Source: Candidatus Caenarcanales bacterium
Lineage (GTDB): Bacteria > Cyanobacteriota > Vampirovibrionia > 2-02-FULL-35-15
Assembly: GCA_020050435.1 (NCBI GenBank)
Contig: JAGVKQ010000005.1
Coordinates: forward strand, 124,001 to 188,000
Reading direction: 5' to 3'
DNA length: 64,000 nucleotides
Made by a program: the position numbers and the translations under genes. Below the pieces are notes generated by a model. It worked only from the letters and a program-made list of their open reading frames with translations, was not told the DNA's origin and did no database searches. Positions 32,078 to 40,602 of the stretch are shown one piece after another. Numbering within the stretch: position 1 is the first letter of the stretch; each line of letters opens with the position of its first letter.

Positions 32078-33457
32078 TTATAAAATATAACTCATTGCTA
32101 TTAATGCTAAAACAGAATAAATCATTGCTTCTCTATAATAATATTTTATGTGATCTAAGATTGTGAAAAAGATTAAGTAAAGGGCAAAATATGCCGGGAA
32201 ATAGTATCTTTGCTCTTCAGCAAAAATGTAATTAGTAAGAATAATAAGAAGAGGAATGGAAGCTATTAATAAAACTTTTTTTATCTCTACTCTTTTGTCT
32301 TTTATTAGAAAAAATAAAAATCCTATTGATAAGGTCATAAATAAAATAATGAAGTTTGAAATCTTAATAAGGGGCTCAAACCACCGAGCACTTAACATGC
32401 TGGGAAATAAAGTTTTAGAGAATATTCCTTTTAAGCAAATGAAATCATCCAACCAGATGTTTGGATTTAATCTTATGCATTGAAGCCCACGCTCAAAAAA
32501 ATATTTCTGATCATGAAAAGGGTGTGTGGTTTCAAAGTTCATTCTTGCCCACTCTGGATGTCCAAGAAGCCCAGGGTCCCCTACTTCGAAATGGTAGCCT
32601 GGGGGGTTACAGTGTACTAGCTGGGCTTTGCATTGCCCAATGAAAAATTGTGATCCTGCATTTCCAGAAAGACTCTTTACCTCTCCACGAGAGTTCTTAG
32701 AGATTTCCATAACTACTAGCCCAGTTACTAAAACAAAACCTAATGAAAAAATAATAGCGTTTCTAAGTGACTTAGTTGAAAATCGCTCAGCAAAAGCTAT
32801 ATATAAAATGTAAGGAAAAAGAACAAGTCCAGTAGAAGGCCTTGCTGCTACGCCTGCTGCAAGAATTAAGCCAGCTAAGAACATAATATAACCGTCTTTA
32901 TAAAAAGTTAAAATTAAACCAAGTGAAATTATGGTCATTGGAATAGAAAGATTTTCAGCCATAATAAATGCATTTAAATAAATAATTGGATAGGCAAAAG
33001 CGTAAAAAAAAGTAACCAGTAAACAAAGCTTTTTGTTTTTTATAATGTGTGTTGAGGCAAGATATAAAAAAAATACTGAAACAGTTCCAAAAACTATTTG
33101 TAATAGTATTGCAATCTCCAACTTATTATTAAACAAATTTAAATAAGTCAAAATCTTAAAAAGTTCAGCTAAACAAAAAGAATAAAAACTTGCAAATAGA
33201 GTATAGAGTCCTATATTGTAGATATCTCCATTGAACCTGGTTAATCCATTATTCCAATATCCTGCCATGTCACTAAATATGTAATTTTTATAATCTGTAA
33301 AATAAAAAGCATAAATAAATTTAGCTGCAAATGAAGTTAATAAAATAAAAATGAGATATATCTGAGTTTGTGAGAGATTTTTTAGCATTTTACTTATAAT
33401 TGTATGAAAGAAATCCTTTTCTTGAGACCATTGCTTATTAATATGTAATAAGAGCAT
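32078..33457 (-). CDS. Polytopic membrane protein, GT-C (PMT/ArnT-like) glycosyltransferase
   Basis: 459 residues with about ten membrane helices. The first periplasmic loop carries YIFSDMAGYWNNGL, where an acidic residue after the first helix is the usual place of the GT-C catalytic D/E. SIPMTIISLG and GVAARPSTGLVLFP fit the RgtA/ArnT-like subgroup that moves sugars from polyprenyl-phosphate donors outside the membrane. An ATG at 33388, right before the first helix, is an alternative start that would remove 23 hydrophilic residues. Isolated from the main glycan locus. Acceptor unknown. Confidence 0.82.
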   Translation of the reverse strand: MLLLHINKQWSQEKDFFHTIISKMLKNLSQTQIYLIFILLTSFAAKFIYAFYFTDYKNYIFSDMAGYWNNGLTRFNGDIYNIGLYTLFASFYSFCLAELFKILTYLNLFNNKLEIAILLQIVFGTVSVFFLYLASTHIIKNKKLCLLVTFFYAFAYPIIYLNAFIMAENLSIPMTIISLGLILTFYKDGYIMFLAGLILAAGVAARPSTGLVLFPYILYIAFAERFSTKSLRNAIIFSLGFVLVTGLVVMEISKNSRGEVKSLSGNAGSQFFIGQCKAQLVHCNPPGYHFEVGDPGLLGHPEWARMNFETTHPFHDQKYFFERGLQCIRLNPNIWLDDFICLKGIFSKTLFPSMLSARWFEPLIKISNFIILFMTLSIGFLFFLIKDKRVEIKKVLLIASIPLLIILTNYIFAEEQRYYFPAYFALYLIFFTILDHIKYYYREAMIYSVLALIAMSYIL

Positions 33458-33515
33458 CTTCTAAATTAGACAAATACAATTAGAAATAGGATTTTAAACT
33501 TATTGACAATAAAAA

Positions 33516-33595
33516 GGATCCGTCCGATTTACTCGGCGGATCCGATCAATTGTTTAGACTTGACTAAAGGAGATTTCAGCTTGTCTGAAATCCCA
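33516..33595 (+). repeat. Two-hairpin structured element, copy B
   Basis: Hairpin 1 (33516-33543, 28 nt): stem GGATCC/GGATCC, inner CCGA/TCGG, loop TTTAC. Spacer 28 nt. Hairpin 2 (33572-33592): stem GATTTCAG/CTGAAATC, loop CTTGT. It lies between the start of the minus-strand GT-C gene and the 3' end of tRNA-Phe, on the opposite strand to both, with no plus-strand gene for 1.6 kb. So this copy cannot be a leader for a following gene. Confidence 0.75.
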
Positions 33596-33606
33596 TAAAT
33601 AAAAAT

Positions 33607-33679
<73 letters not shown>

Positions 33680-33721
33680 ACGGTAGAAATTAATGAGCTT
33701 GCATTATCAGTTTTCAAGATA

Positions 33722-33788
33722 GCGAGGCAGATTCGAAACCCGACACAAAGGATTTTGTTCCTCTGCTCTACCGAGCAGCTATCACGGC
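33722..33788 (-). pseudogene. Decayed copy of tRNA-Phe
   Basis: The minus strand begins GCCGTGATAGCT and ends GGCAGATT-like as in the intact gene 43 bp away, but the D-arm reads GCTGCTCGGTAGAGC with lost bases, the anticodon loop has lost a base and no longer reads GAA, and the T-arm no longer pairs. It lies directly upstream of the intact tRNA in the direction of transcription. A degenerating tandem duplicate. Confidence 0.75.
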
Positions 33789-33864
33789 TTGTGATTACGA
33801 TTAACGAACTATTTATAGCATTTTTTCTGAGAAATAAAAACTTATATATATTGCAAGACAGGTT

Positions 33865-35085
33865 TTATTCTGGTAATACTTCTTTATTTGTTTCTGGAGC
33901 AAAGAAACTAATTCCTGCTCCAATTAAAAAAACAAATGACATAATAGCAGCTGCTTTTCCTATATCCCCACTAAATTTTTGCACTAACATACCACTACAT
34001 AAGGCCCCAAAGGCCGTAAAAATTCTTCCAGTGCTATAACAAAACCCTTTTGCAGTAGAACGAACTCTTGTTGGAAATAATTCTGGGAAATAGATAGCAA
34101 AGCTAGCTGGTAAAACTCCAAATGCAGTTCCAAGGATAGCTGTAATTATTAGAACAGTATTATTGAATTCTGTTAAAAAGTTATACATGTAAAATGCAGA
34201 TATAAAAGTAATGAGATAAGAAATCATTAAAACGTTTTTTCTTTTAAAATTACTTAATAAATATCCTGCTAAATAGCAGCCAATTGTATGAAAAATCATA
34301 AGTGTAAATGTTGCAATTGTTTTTCCTCCTAACCCCGCATGTAAAGAGTTCTCAATCCATATAGGAAACCAAAGTAAAAGAACTGCCCATGAACCGATGC
34401 TGCATGAAGTACCAAGTAAAAAAGCAATTAAAAGATTGTATGAATACTTCTTCCCAAGTCTAAAAATTTCAAAAGGACTACCTGCTTTTACTTCTAACTT
34501 CTTCCATGCTTCTGGTTCCTCGACTTCACTTCTAATAAAGAAAACTAAAATTGCTGGAATTACACCAAAAAAGAAAACAGGCCTCCACCCAAAAGGACTA
34601 ATCAAATGATTTATAAGAACTGCAATAAAATACCCTATTGGAAATCCTGTAGCTAAAATTGCAGAGTAATTGATTCTTTTCTTTGGTTCTACAGTCTCAG
34701 CTAGAAGCGCTACTCCTAAAGCCCATTCTCCACCGATACCTATACCAGTTAAAAACCTGTAAAATCCCAGCTGTTCGTAGCTAAAAGCTAATCCTGATAA
34801 GCCTGAGCATATTGCATAAGTAAGTATTGAATATGAAAGGGCTTTAGCTCTGCCTATCTTATCGCCTAGAAAGCCAAATAAAAAACCACCTACTGACCAA
34901 CCCACTAAAAACAGTGCAACAATAACTGATGCTAAGAATCCAAAATTTGGATCATCCTTACCTAATAACTCATTAAAAGCTTGATTTGCTACAAGAGGAT
35001 AAAGAGAACTGTCCATTCCATCAAAAAGCCAGCCAAGCCAACAAGCTAGTAAAACTTTTTTAATATTTTCATTGTTTTTTTGCAT
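33865..35085 (-). CDS. Major facilitator superfamily transporter
   Basis: 406 residues, 12 membrane helices. The helix 1 motif GWLFDGMDSSLYP contains the Asp typical of the organic-acid and sialate/aromatic-acid H+ symporter groups; GDKIGRAKAL is the loop 2-3 MFS signature, and RFLTGIGIGGEWALG resembles the sugar-porter/ACS motif. It would import an organic acid or sugar acid with protons. It is monocistronic, downstream of the decayed tRNA. The substrate is not predictable; a sialate/sugar-acid carrier is possible but unsupported by neighbours. Confidence 0.9.
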   Translation of the reverse strand: MQKNNENIKKVLLACWLGWLFDGMDSSLYPLVANQAFNELLGKDDPNFGFLASVIVALFLVGWSVGGFLFGFLGDKIGRAKALSYSILTYAICSGLSGLAFSYEQLGFYRFLTGIGIGGEWALGVALLAETVEPKKRINYSAILATGFPIGYFIAVLINHLISPFGWRPVFFFGVIPAILVFFIRSEVEEPEAWKKLEVKAGSPFEIFRLGKKYSYNLLIAFLLGTSCSIGSWAVLLLWFPIWIENSLHAGLGGKTIATFTLMIFHTIGCYLAGYLLSNFKRKNVLMISYLITFISAFYMYNFLTEFNNTVLIITAILGTAFGVLPASFAIYFPELFPTRVRSTAKGFCYSTGRIFTAFGALCSGMLVQKFSGDIGKAAAIMSFVFLIGAGISFFAPETNKEVLPE

Positions 35086-35176
35086 TTTTACCTAAGTTTA
35101 CATTATATAACTACGTATCAATTATTTTGACCTAATTACTTTGTACTAATGCAAGGGTAAAAGTAAGGGGTGGCTT

Positions 35177-35749
35177 ATGAGGTCAAGAGTAGCTCGTAAG
35201 AAATTTAATATTGATTCGTGGCTTAAGGTTTGTATAAAGAGAACATTTGATTTTTATAGAGAATATTCTTATTCATATGTAAGCGATTTAATCCAGCAAG
35301 GGCAATTATTTAGCCTGACTTCAAGAAATAACCAAATAGTAGGCAAAATAGAAGTAATAGAAATTAATTCAGGTCCTGACTATTTTGCAGATTCTATTAT
35401 TGATGTAATTATTAAAACTTTTAATGAAAAACATGGATTGGAAAATAGAAGAGACTTAGATACTTTAATTTATGAATATGGTAAAAATGAGTTTTCTTGT
35501 AGATTAGTATGTAAATTTTTATTCTTAGATAAGGAAATTTCACATAGTGTTCATAAGATTGAACTTTTAATACCAATTTCTCCAAATATTCTCAGTCCTA
35601 GTATGACTGGATGTATTAGTGTATTTAAAGAATTTGAAAAGCTGGGTTGTATTTTGTCTCTTAATTCAGAGTTTAATACTTTAGCTGAAAAGCAGTTAAT
35701 TTCTTTGAAAAATATAAGTGAAGATTTATCTTTTTTATTGATGAAGTGA
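35177..35749 (+). CDS. Hypothetical cytoplasmic protein
   Basis: 190 residues, no signal peptide or membrane helix. The N-terminus is basic (MRSRVARKKF), followed by alternating helices and strands, with Cys at several positions (KVCIKR, FSCRLVCKF, TGCIS, LGCILS). The ribosome site AAGTAAGGGG lies about 8 nt before the ATG. Its stop abuts the transaldolase stop. No family recognised. Confidence 0.7.
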   Translation: MRSRVARKKFNIDSWLKVCIKRTFDFYREYSYSYVSDLIQQGQLFSLTSRNNQIVGKIEVIEINSGPDYFADSIIDVIIKTFNEKHGLENRRDLDTLIYEYGKNEFSCRLVCKFLFLDKEISHSVHKIELLIPISPNILSPSMTGCISVFKEFEKLGCILSLNSEFNTLAEKQLISLKNISEDLSFLLMK

Positions 35750-36490
35750 TTACACCTTATTTTCTATTTTAATTTTAAATCCTGCAGATGTAGCATCGTT
35801 ATAAAACATTTTTACAGTATCAAGAGAAAGCTCTGTCAAGTCTTTTCCTGTGCCTGAAAGCTTTTTAAGGATCTCTGGTGTAACTGTAATAATTTGACAG
35901 CCTGTTTCTTCAGCTTCAAAAATGTTATATAACTCACGAGAGCTAGCCCATAAAAGATCAGTATTTTTAAGACCTTTTAAAAGCTTTGCAGACTCTATCA
36001 TGTAAGGTTTTGGATCTCGCCCAGTATCTGCAATTCTTCCTGCAAAAACAGAAACAATGTTGTAAGTATTTGGATTTAGAACTTCAGCAACTTCTTTTAC
36101 CTGCTCAACAGTAAGAATTGCAGTTACGTTTAGTGAAAGACCTTCTGCTGATAATTTTTTAACTAGTGGAATAGATGATTGTCCTTTTGTATTAGAAATA
36201 GGAATTTTTACGTTTATATTTTTTCCCCAAGAAGCTATTTTTTTTGCCTGAGCTTCCATCTCATCAAACTCATCAGAAAACACTTCAAAAGAAATCGGTC
36301 TATCAGGAATGATATTAATAACTTCTTTAGCAAAGCCTTCGTAGTCAGTAATGCCGTTTTTTTTCATCAATGTAGGGTTTGTGGTGAAACCCTTAACTAA
36401 AGTACCTTTATAGGCCTCAATCATTGCCTTAATTTCTGCACCATCTGCAAATATTTTTATTTTTAAATCTTTAATGCTTGGGGATGACAT
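35750..36490 (-). CDS. tal: Transaldolase (TalC/FSA-like short form)
   Basis: Transfers dihydroxyacetone units between sugar phosphates and can yield sedoheptulose 7-phosphate. The start chosen is the ATG at 36490, because AAAGGAG stands 6 nt before it and the protein then begins MSSPSIKDLKIKIFADGA. 246 residues. The Schiff-base Lys is in INVKIPIS, the substrate motifs are GFTTNPTLM and SLNVTAIL, and VSVFAGRIADTG follows. With the adjacent sedoheptulose-7-P isomerase-like gene (53 nt upstream) and the heptose genes beyond, a role in supplying heptose precursor is likely, besides the pentose phosphate pathway. Confidence 0.92.
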   Translation of the reverse strand: MSSPSIKDLKIKIFADGAEIKAMIEAYKGTLVKGFTTNPTLMKKNGITDYEGFAKEVINIIPDRPISFEVFSDEFDEMEAQAKKIASWGKNINVKIPISNTKGQSSIPLVKKLSAEGLSLNVTAILTVEQVKEVAEVLNPNTYNIVSVFAGRIADTGRDPKPYMIESAKLLKGLKNTDLLWASSRELYNIFEAEETGCQIITVTPEILKKLSGTGKDLTELSLDTVKMFYNDATSAGFKIKIENKV

Positions 36491-36543
36491 GATGACTCCT
36501 TTAAGTAATAGGACCTTTAAAGCATAATAATTATACAACCGAT

Positions 36544-37161
36544 TTAAACTTTTGCCGTGGTTTTAACGCTTTCCCATTTCATTTCATTTAGCTGAATGTC
36601 AGGGTGTGAAACTATAAGATGCCATACGATTGCTTGAAACTCTTCAGCGTGTGGTGTGACAGTTTCAGGGGTTAAAACAGGGATTAAAACACAAGAATCT
36701 GCCACTTGTTTTGTAAAACCACCATCTCTGCTTACTATGCCAATAATTTTTGACCCTGCTTCTTTTGCTAATTTTAAAGCAGTAACAAGATTAACGCTTA
36801 TATTTTTTTCTACATTTCCGCCACCAACTGAAAAAACTAAAATAGTATCTTTTGAATTTAAATTACTTACTTTTAGCCAGTTAGAAAAAACGGAATCCCA
36901 GCCATCGTCATTTGTTCTGGCTGTTAACTCGGAGACATTATCTGTCGGTGCATAGGATTCAATTTTTGCTATTTTTCTGAAATCGTTAACAGCATGAGAA
37001 GAATTTCCTGCGCTTCCTCCTACTCCTAATATAAAAAGTCTACCTTTGTTGCTTCTTGTATTGATTAAAATATCTACAGCTTTTTTAATCTCATTTTGGT
37101 CTAACATTGATGCTATTTTTGATGTTTGTTCTAAATAAGTTTTAATATAATTTTCTGACAT
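36544..37161 (-). CDS. gmhA: SIS-domain sugar isomerase, probable sedoheptulose 7-phosphate isomerase
   Basis: 205 residues of the GmhA-like SIS family. GVGGSAGNSSHAVNDF (about 47-62) binds the sugar phosphate, and LVFSVGGGNVEKN is the second Ser/Gly loop. HAEEFQAIVWHLIVSHP near the C-terminus matches the GmhA region with the active-site Glu and His. It would turn sedoheptulose 7-P into D-glycero-D-manno-heptose 7-P. Divergent from the nucleotidyltransferase and kinase genes of the same proposed pathway, 121 bp apart, a shared regulatory gap. Identification as GmhA rather than another SIS isomerase rests partly on these neighbours. Confidence 0.82.
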   Translation of the reverse strand: MSENYIKTYLEQTSKIASMLDQNEIKKAVDILINTRSNKGRLFILGVGGSAGNSSHAVNDFRKIAKIESYAPTDNVSELTARTNDDGWDSVFSNWLKVSNLNSKDTILVFSVGGGNVEKNISVNLVTALKLAKEAGSKIIGIVSRDGGFTKQVADSCVLIPVLTPETVTPHAEEFQAIVWHLIVSHPDIQLNEMKWESVKTTAKV

Positions 37162-37282
37162 AAATAATCCTTTCAGTAAGCTTATACCCTTAGTATAGCG
37201 ATCTTATAAGAATATTTAATTATCTGTAACAAATCCCCTTTGCCCCTTTGCGTATTATAATCATTAAGGGTTTATACAGAAA

Positions 37283-37996
37283 ATGAAAGCATTAATACTT
37301 GCAGCAGGCTTAGGAAAAAGGCTTGGTTTAAAAGACCTTCCTAAACCAATGTATGAAATTAATGGAAAACCCATACTTGAACACAATATTTTACTTTTAA
37401 AAAAACATAATATAGAAGATATTTTTATTAACCTTCATTACATGCCTGACGTGATTAAAAACTACTTTGGAGATGGAAAAAAATGGGGAGTAAATATTCA
37501 GTACTCATATGAAAAAGAACTTCAGGGGACAAGCGGTGCTCTAAAAAAAATAGAAGATTTTTTTACCAGAGAGTCATTTTTTGTGATTTATGGAGATAAC
37601 TATACAGAAATTGACTTAACAGATATGATGGGTTTTCATAAAATCAATAATGCAATTGCAACTGTTGGAGTTTTTGACCCTGAAAAAAGTCTAAATTCTA
37701 GAATAGCTGGTGGTATTGTAACGATTGATCAAAATAATAATTTAAATTCCTTTATAGAAGGGAGTAGAACTAAAATAAAAGGGTATGTAAATGCTGGTGT
37801 ATATGTTTTAGAACATGGAATTTTGGATTTTATACCCACTGAAAGACCCTCTGATTTTGGGAATGATATTTTTCCTCAACTTTTAATAAAAGGATTTCCA
37901 GTGAAAGCATATTTAACAAAAAGTTTTGTAATAGCTATTGATACTCAGGATGCTCTTGATGTAGCTTCAAGAGTTGTTGAAGAAGGAGGAATTTAA
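37283..37996 (+). CDS. hddC: Sugar-1-phosphate nucleotidyltransferase, HddC-like
   Basis: 237 residues. ILAAGLGKRLGLKDLPKPM is the nucleotide-binding signature of sugar nucleotidyltransferases; YGDNYTEID holds the metal Asp, and GYVNAGVYVLE the substrate loop. The closest functional type by size and context is D-glycero-D-manno-heptose 1-phosphate guanylyltransferase. The kinase gene follows at once, with its ribosome site inside the last codons of this gene. The exact NTP and sugar are not proven by sequence. Confidence 0.85.
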   Translation: MKALILAAGLGKRLGLKDLPKPMYEINGKPILEHNILLLKKHNIEDIFINLHYMPDVIKNYFGDGKKWGVNIQYSYEKELQGTSGALKKIEDFFTRESFFVIYGDNYTEIDLTDMMGFHKINNAIATVGVFDPEKSLNSRIAGGIVTIDQNNNLNSFIEGSRTKIKGYVNAGVYVLEHGILDFIPTERPSDFGNDIFPQLLIKGFPVKAYLTKSFVIAIDTQDALDVASRVVEEGGI

Positions 37997-37997
37997 A

Positions 37998-39053
37998 ATG
38001 ATAATGACTAGAACACCTTTCAGGATTACTCTTGGTGGAGGTGGCACAGATCTTCCTTCTTACTATAGCCAGTTTGGTGGCTTTGTTTTTTCTGTAACTC
38101 TTGATAAGTACATGTACATTAATTTAAACACTCCAATAGTTGATGACATGATTAGAATTAAATATTCCAGATATGAAGAAATTTTTGATGTTGAAGAAGT
38201 TCAGCATGACCTTGCTAGAGAAGCTTTAAAATTGATGGGAGTTAAAAATGCAATAGAAATCCAATCAATGGCTGATATTCCTTCTGGAACAGGACTTGGC
38301 TCTTCTGCTTGTTATTTAGTGGGACTGTTAAATGCACTCCACTGTTATAAAAATACTTCCGTGTCTCAGCAAGAGCTTGCTGAAGAAGCGTGTAAGATAG
38401 AGATGAATATTTTAAGACATCCAGTTGGTAAGCAAGATCAATATTTGGCAGCTTTTGGTGGCTTTACCATTTTAAATATAGATAAAGAAGGCAAAGTCAA
38501 AGTAGATAGACCAAGTATTTCTGAGGAAGTAATTGATGAATTAGAAAGCTCTCTTCTTATTTATTACACTCATACGACTAGGTCTACAGCTGAAATTTTA
38601 AAAGAACAAAGCAATTCAGTTCAGGATAAAAAGTCTGTTTCACATCAGGCAGTTGTAGAAAGTTTGCATCAGATTAAAGAAATAGGTTATAAAACTTTAG
38701 ATGCAATCACCAAAGGAAACTTAGATGAATTTGGAAGATTGATGGATACTCACTGGAAAATGAAGAAAAGACTTTCTTCGAAGATTTCAAATTCACAAAT
38801 TGATGAAATGTATGAAGTAGGTATGAAGAACGGCGCTCTTGGCGGAAAAATCCTTGGTGCTGGCGGTGGTGGCTTTATACTTTTTTATTGCCCTAAAGAA
38901 AAACAAGCACAATTGACAAATGCAATGTCAGCTTGTGGTCTTAAAAGAATGAGATTTAGGTTTGATTTTGATGGTTCAAAAGTAATGATGAATGTATTTA
39001 ACAGAAGGCAATCCCTTCAGAGAGAACTTACCTTAGCTCAAGTAGGAAACTAA
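37998..39053 (+). CDS. hddA: GHMP-family sugar kinase, heptose-7-phosphate kinase-like
   Basis: 351 residues. The start chosen is ATG 37998, because AAGGAGG lies 8 nt before it and the upstream alternative (37974) would overlap the previous gene. Begins TRTPFRITLGGGGTDLPSYY, typical of HddA/LmbP kinases. The ATP loop is DIPSGTGLGSSACYLVGLLNA, and the C-terminal GHMP motif is LGAGGGGFILFYCP. It would phosphorylate D-glycero-D-manno-heptose 7-P at C1. Its length agrees with HddA. Coupled to the nucleotidyltransferase before it, and 9 nt before a membrane protein gene. Confidence 0.88.
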   Translation: MIMTRTPFRITLGGGGTDLPSYYSQFGGFVFSVTLDKYMYINLNTPIVDDMIRIKYSRYEEIFDVEEVQHDLAREALKLMGVKNAIEIQSMADIPSGTGLGSSACYLVGLLNALHCYKNTSVSQQELAEEACKIEMNILRHPVGKQDQYLAAFGGFTILNIDKEGKVKVDRPSISEEVIDELESSLLIYYTHTTRSTAEILKEQSNSVQDKKSVSHQAVVESLHQIKEIGYKTLDAITKGNLDEFGRLMDTHWKMKKRLSSKISNSQIDEMYEVGMKNGALGGKILGAGGGGFILFYCPKEKQAQLTNAMSACGLKRMRFRFDFDGSKVMMNVFNRRQSLQRELTLAQVGN

Positions 39054-39062
39054 AAGGTAAAA

Positions 39063-40541
39063 ATGCTAAAAACATTTCCTTTGTTAATTTTTATATTGTT
39101 ATTTTATGTTTGGACTGCAACTTTTGGCTATTTTGATTTCAATTTAAAAAATCCTAATAATAATTATTACAATGTACTTGCTGATGGATTTTTAAAAAGA
39201 CAATTAAATCTACCTGTAAAAGTTCCGGAAAAGTTAATAAAAGCAAGTCATCCTTTTAATCCAGAGTTTAATAAAGAGTTTAGACAAACATTCGATCAGT
39301 TAGAAAGAAGAATGGATGTAGATGATGGCTTTTTAGATCTTTCTTTTTATAAAAATAAGTTGTATGCGTATTTTGGACCATCTCCAGTCTTTGCTATTTA
39401 TTTGCCCTATAGATTTTTAACTGGGCTTAGGATTTCAGACAGCTTGGCTCTAACAATTTTGTCTTTTGGCATTTTAATTCTTTCTTTTCTGATTTTATTA
39501 TTTATGCAAAAAAACTATTTTTCAAATCTACCCCCATGGATAATCCCCTTAAACATTTTAGTAATAGGATTTTCTAATGTAACCTTATATTTTTTAAGAA
39601 GACCTGCTGTCTATGGCGTGGCTATTTGTGGCGGAACATTTTTTTTATTAAGTGCTATTTATTTTCTTTTTATGTCAATGAAATCAAAGTCTTATAATTT
39701 GCTTTTGTTGTTTCTATCTGGTGTTTCTATGGCATTTTCTGTTGGTGCCAGACCAAACCTTCTGATTTCTTGTGGCTTTATAATAAGTTTGTATTTTTTC
39801 CAAAACAAATCTTTTTTAAGTAAAAAAAATCTTCTTAATATTGTTGTTTTATCTTTTCCTCTTATTGCTTCTTTATTATTATTGATTTCATATAACCACC
39901 TTAGATTTGGCAGTATTACAGATTTTGGATATTTGCATCAGCTCTCAGCTCTTGATTTTGATTTGTTTAAGTCTAAATTTTTTGATTTAAAGTCCATGCC
40001 ATTTAATAGCTTTGTATATTTGTTTTTCCCTCCATTTTTTGATAGTCATTTCCCTTTTATCAGACATGGACATTTTTCATTTGAGTTTCAGCCAGAGTTC
40101 TATACAAAAACTACTGGAATTATATATGCAGTTCCATTTTTGCTAATGTTTGCAATTTGTTTGGTCTCTTTAAAAGCTGTAATGAGTACTGATGAGAAGT
40201 TATTAAAATCCTTTCCTAAATTTGAGTTTTATTGTTTATTTGGCTCAGGCATAGTTAATATGCTGACGGTTTCTTGTTATCTTGGGGTAAATATGAAGTA
40301 TGTCACTGACTTTATAAGTCTTTTATTACTATCGCTTTGTGTGCTTTTGCTTTTTTGTTTTAATTCTCTAAATGTAAAATCATCAGACTATAAAGTTTTG
40401 TCTGTTACTAGCTTTTTTCTTGGGTTTTTAAGTATTGTATTTGGTGCATTGTTTTCCATTGAAGGTCAATTTACTGGTTTAAAGATTCAGAATCCTGAAC
40501 AATATAAAATAATTGAATCAGTTTTCAATTCTACTTTATGA
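39063..40541 (+). CDS. Polytopic membrane protein, possible GT-C enzyme (paralogue of 59933)
   Basis: 492 residues, about 11 membrane helices. The loop after helix 1 carries NNYYNVLADGFLKRQL and later DLSFYKNKLYAYFGPSPVFAIYLPYR, both nearly repeated in the 489-residue protein at 59933 (LTDSLLQGKL, DISFYKGKYYLYFGVTPALCLYLPYR). These periplasmic-loop motifs and the helix layout fit a family of GT-C-like proteins without an assigned function. It follows the heptose kinase by 9 nt, so it may use the heptose product or its lipid-linked form. That link is inference. Confidence 0.8.
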   Translation: MLKTFPLLIFILLFYVWTATFGYFDFNLKNPNNNYYNVLADGFLKRQLNLPVKVPEKLIKASHPFNPEFNKEFRQTFDQLERRMDVDDGFLDLSFYKNKLYAYFGPSPVFAIYLPYRFLTGLRISDSLALTILSFGILILSFLILLFMQKNYFSNLPPWIIPLNILVIGFSNVTLYFLRRPAVYGVAICGGTFFLLSAIYFLFMSMKSKSYNLLLLFLSGVSMAFSVGARPNLLISCGFIISLYFFQNKSFLSKKNLLNIVVLSFPLIASLLLLISYNHLRFGSITDFGYLHQLSALDFDLFKSKFFDLKSMPFNSFVYLFFPPFFDSHFPFIRHGHFSFEFQPEFYTKTTGIIYAVPFLLMFAICLVSLKAVMSTDEKLLKSFPKFEFYCLFGSGIVNMLTVSCYLGVNMKYVTDFISLLLLSLCVLLLFCFNSLNVKSSDYKVLSVTSFFLGFLSIVFGALFSIEGQFTGLKIQNPEQYKIIESVFNSTL

Positions 40542-40602
40542 ATTCATAAAATATCAGGTATTATTGTAAAGTGAGCTTTAAGCAAGAAAATAAAGGATAA
40601 AA

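Noticed and set aside
33516-33595. Copy B as terminator of the tRNA-Phe transcript
   Set aside because: No T-run follows on the tRNA strand, and the hairpin order is conserved in the opposite orientation.
33755-34039. 94-codon plus-strand frame over the tRNA-Phe remnant
   Set aside because: It lies partly in the tRNA pseudogene and antisense to the MFS gene; nothing protein-like.
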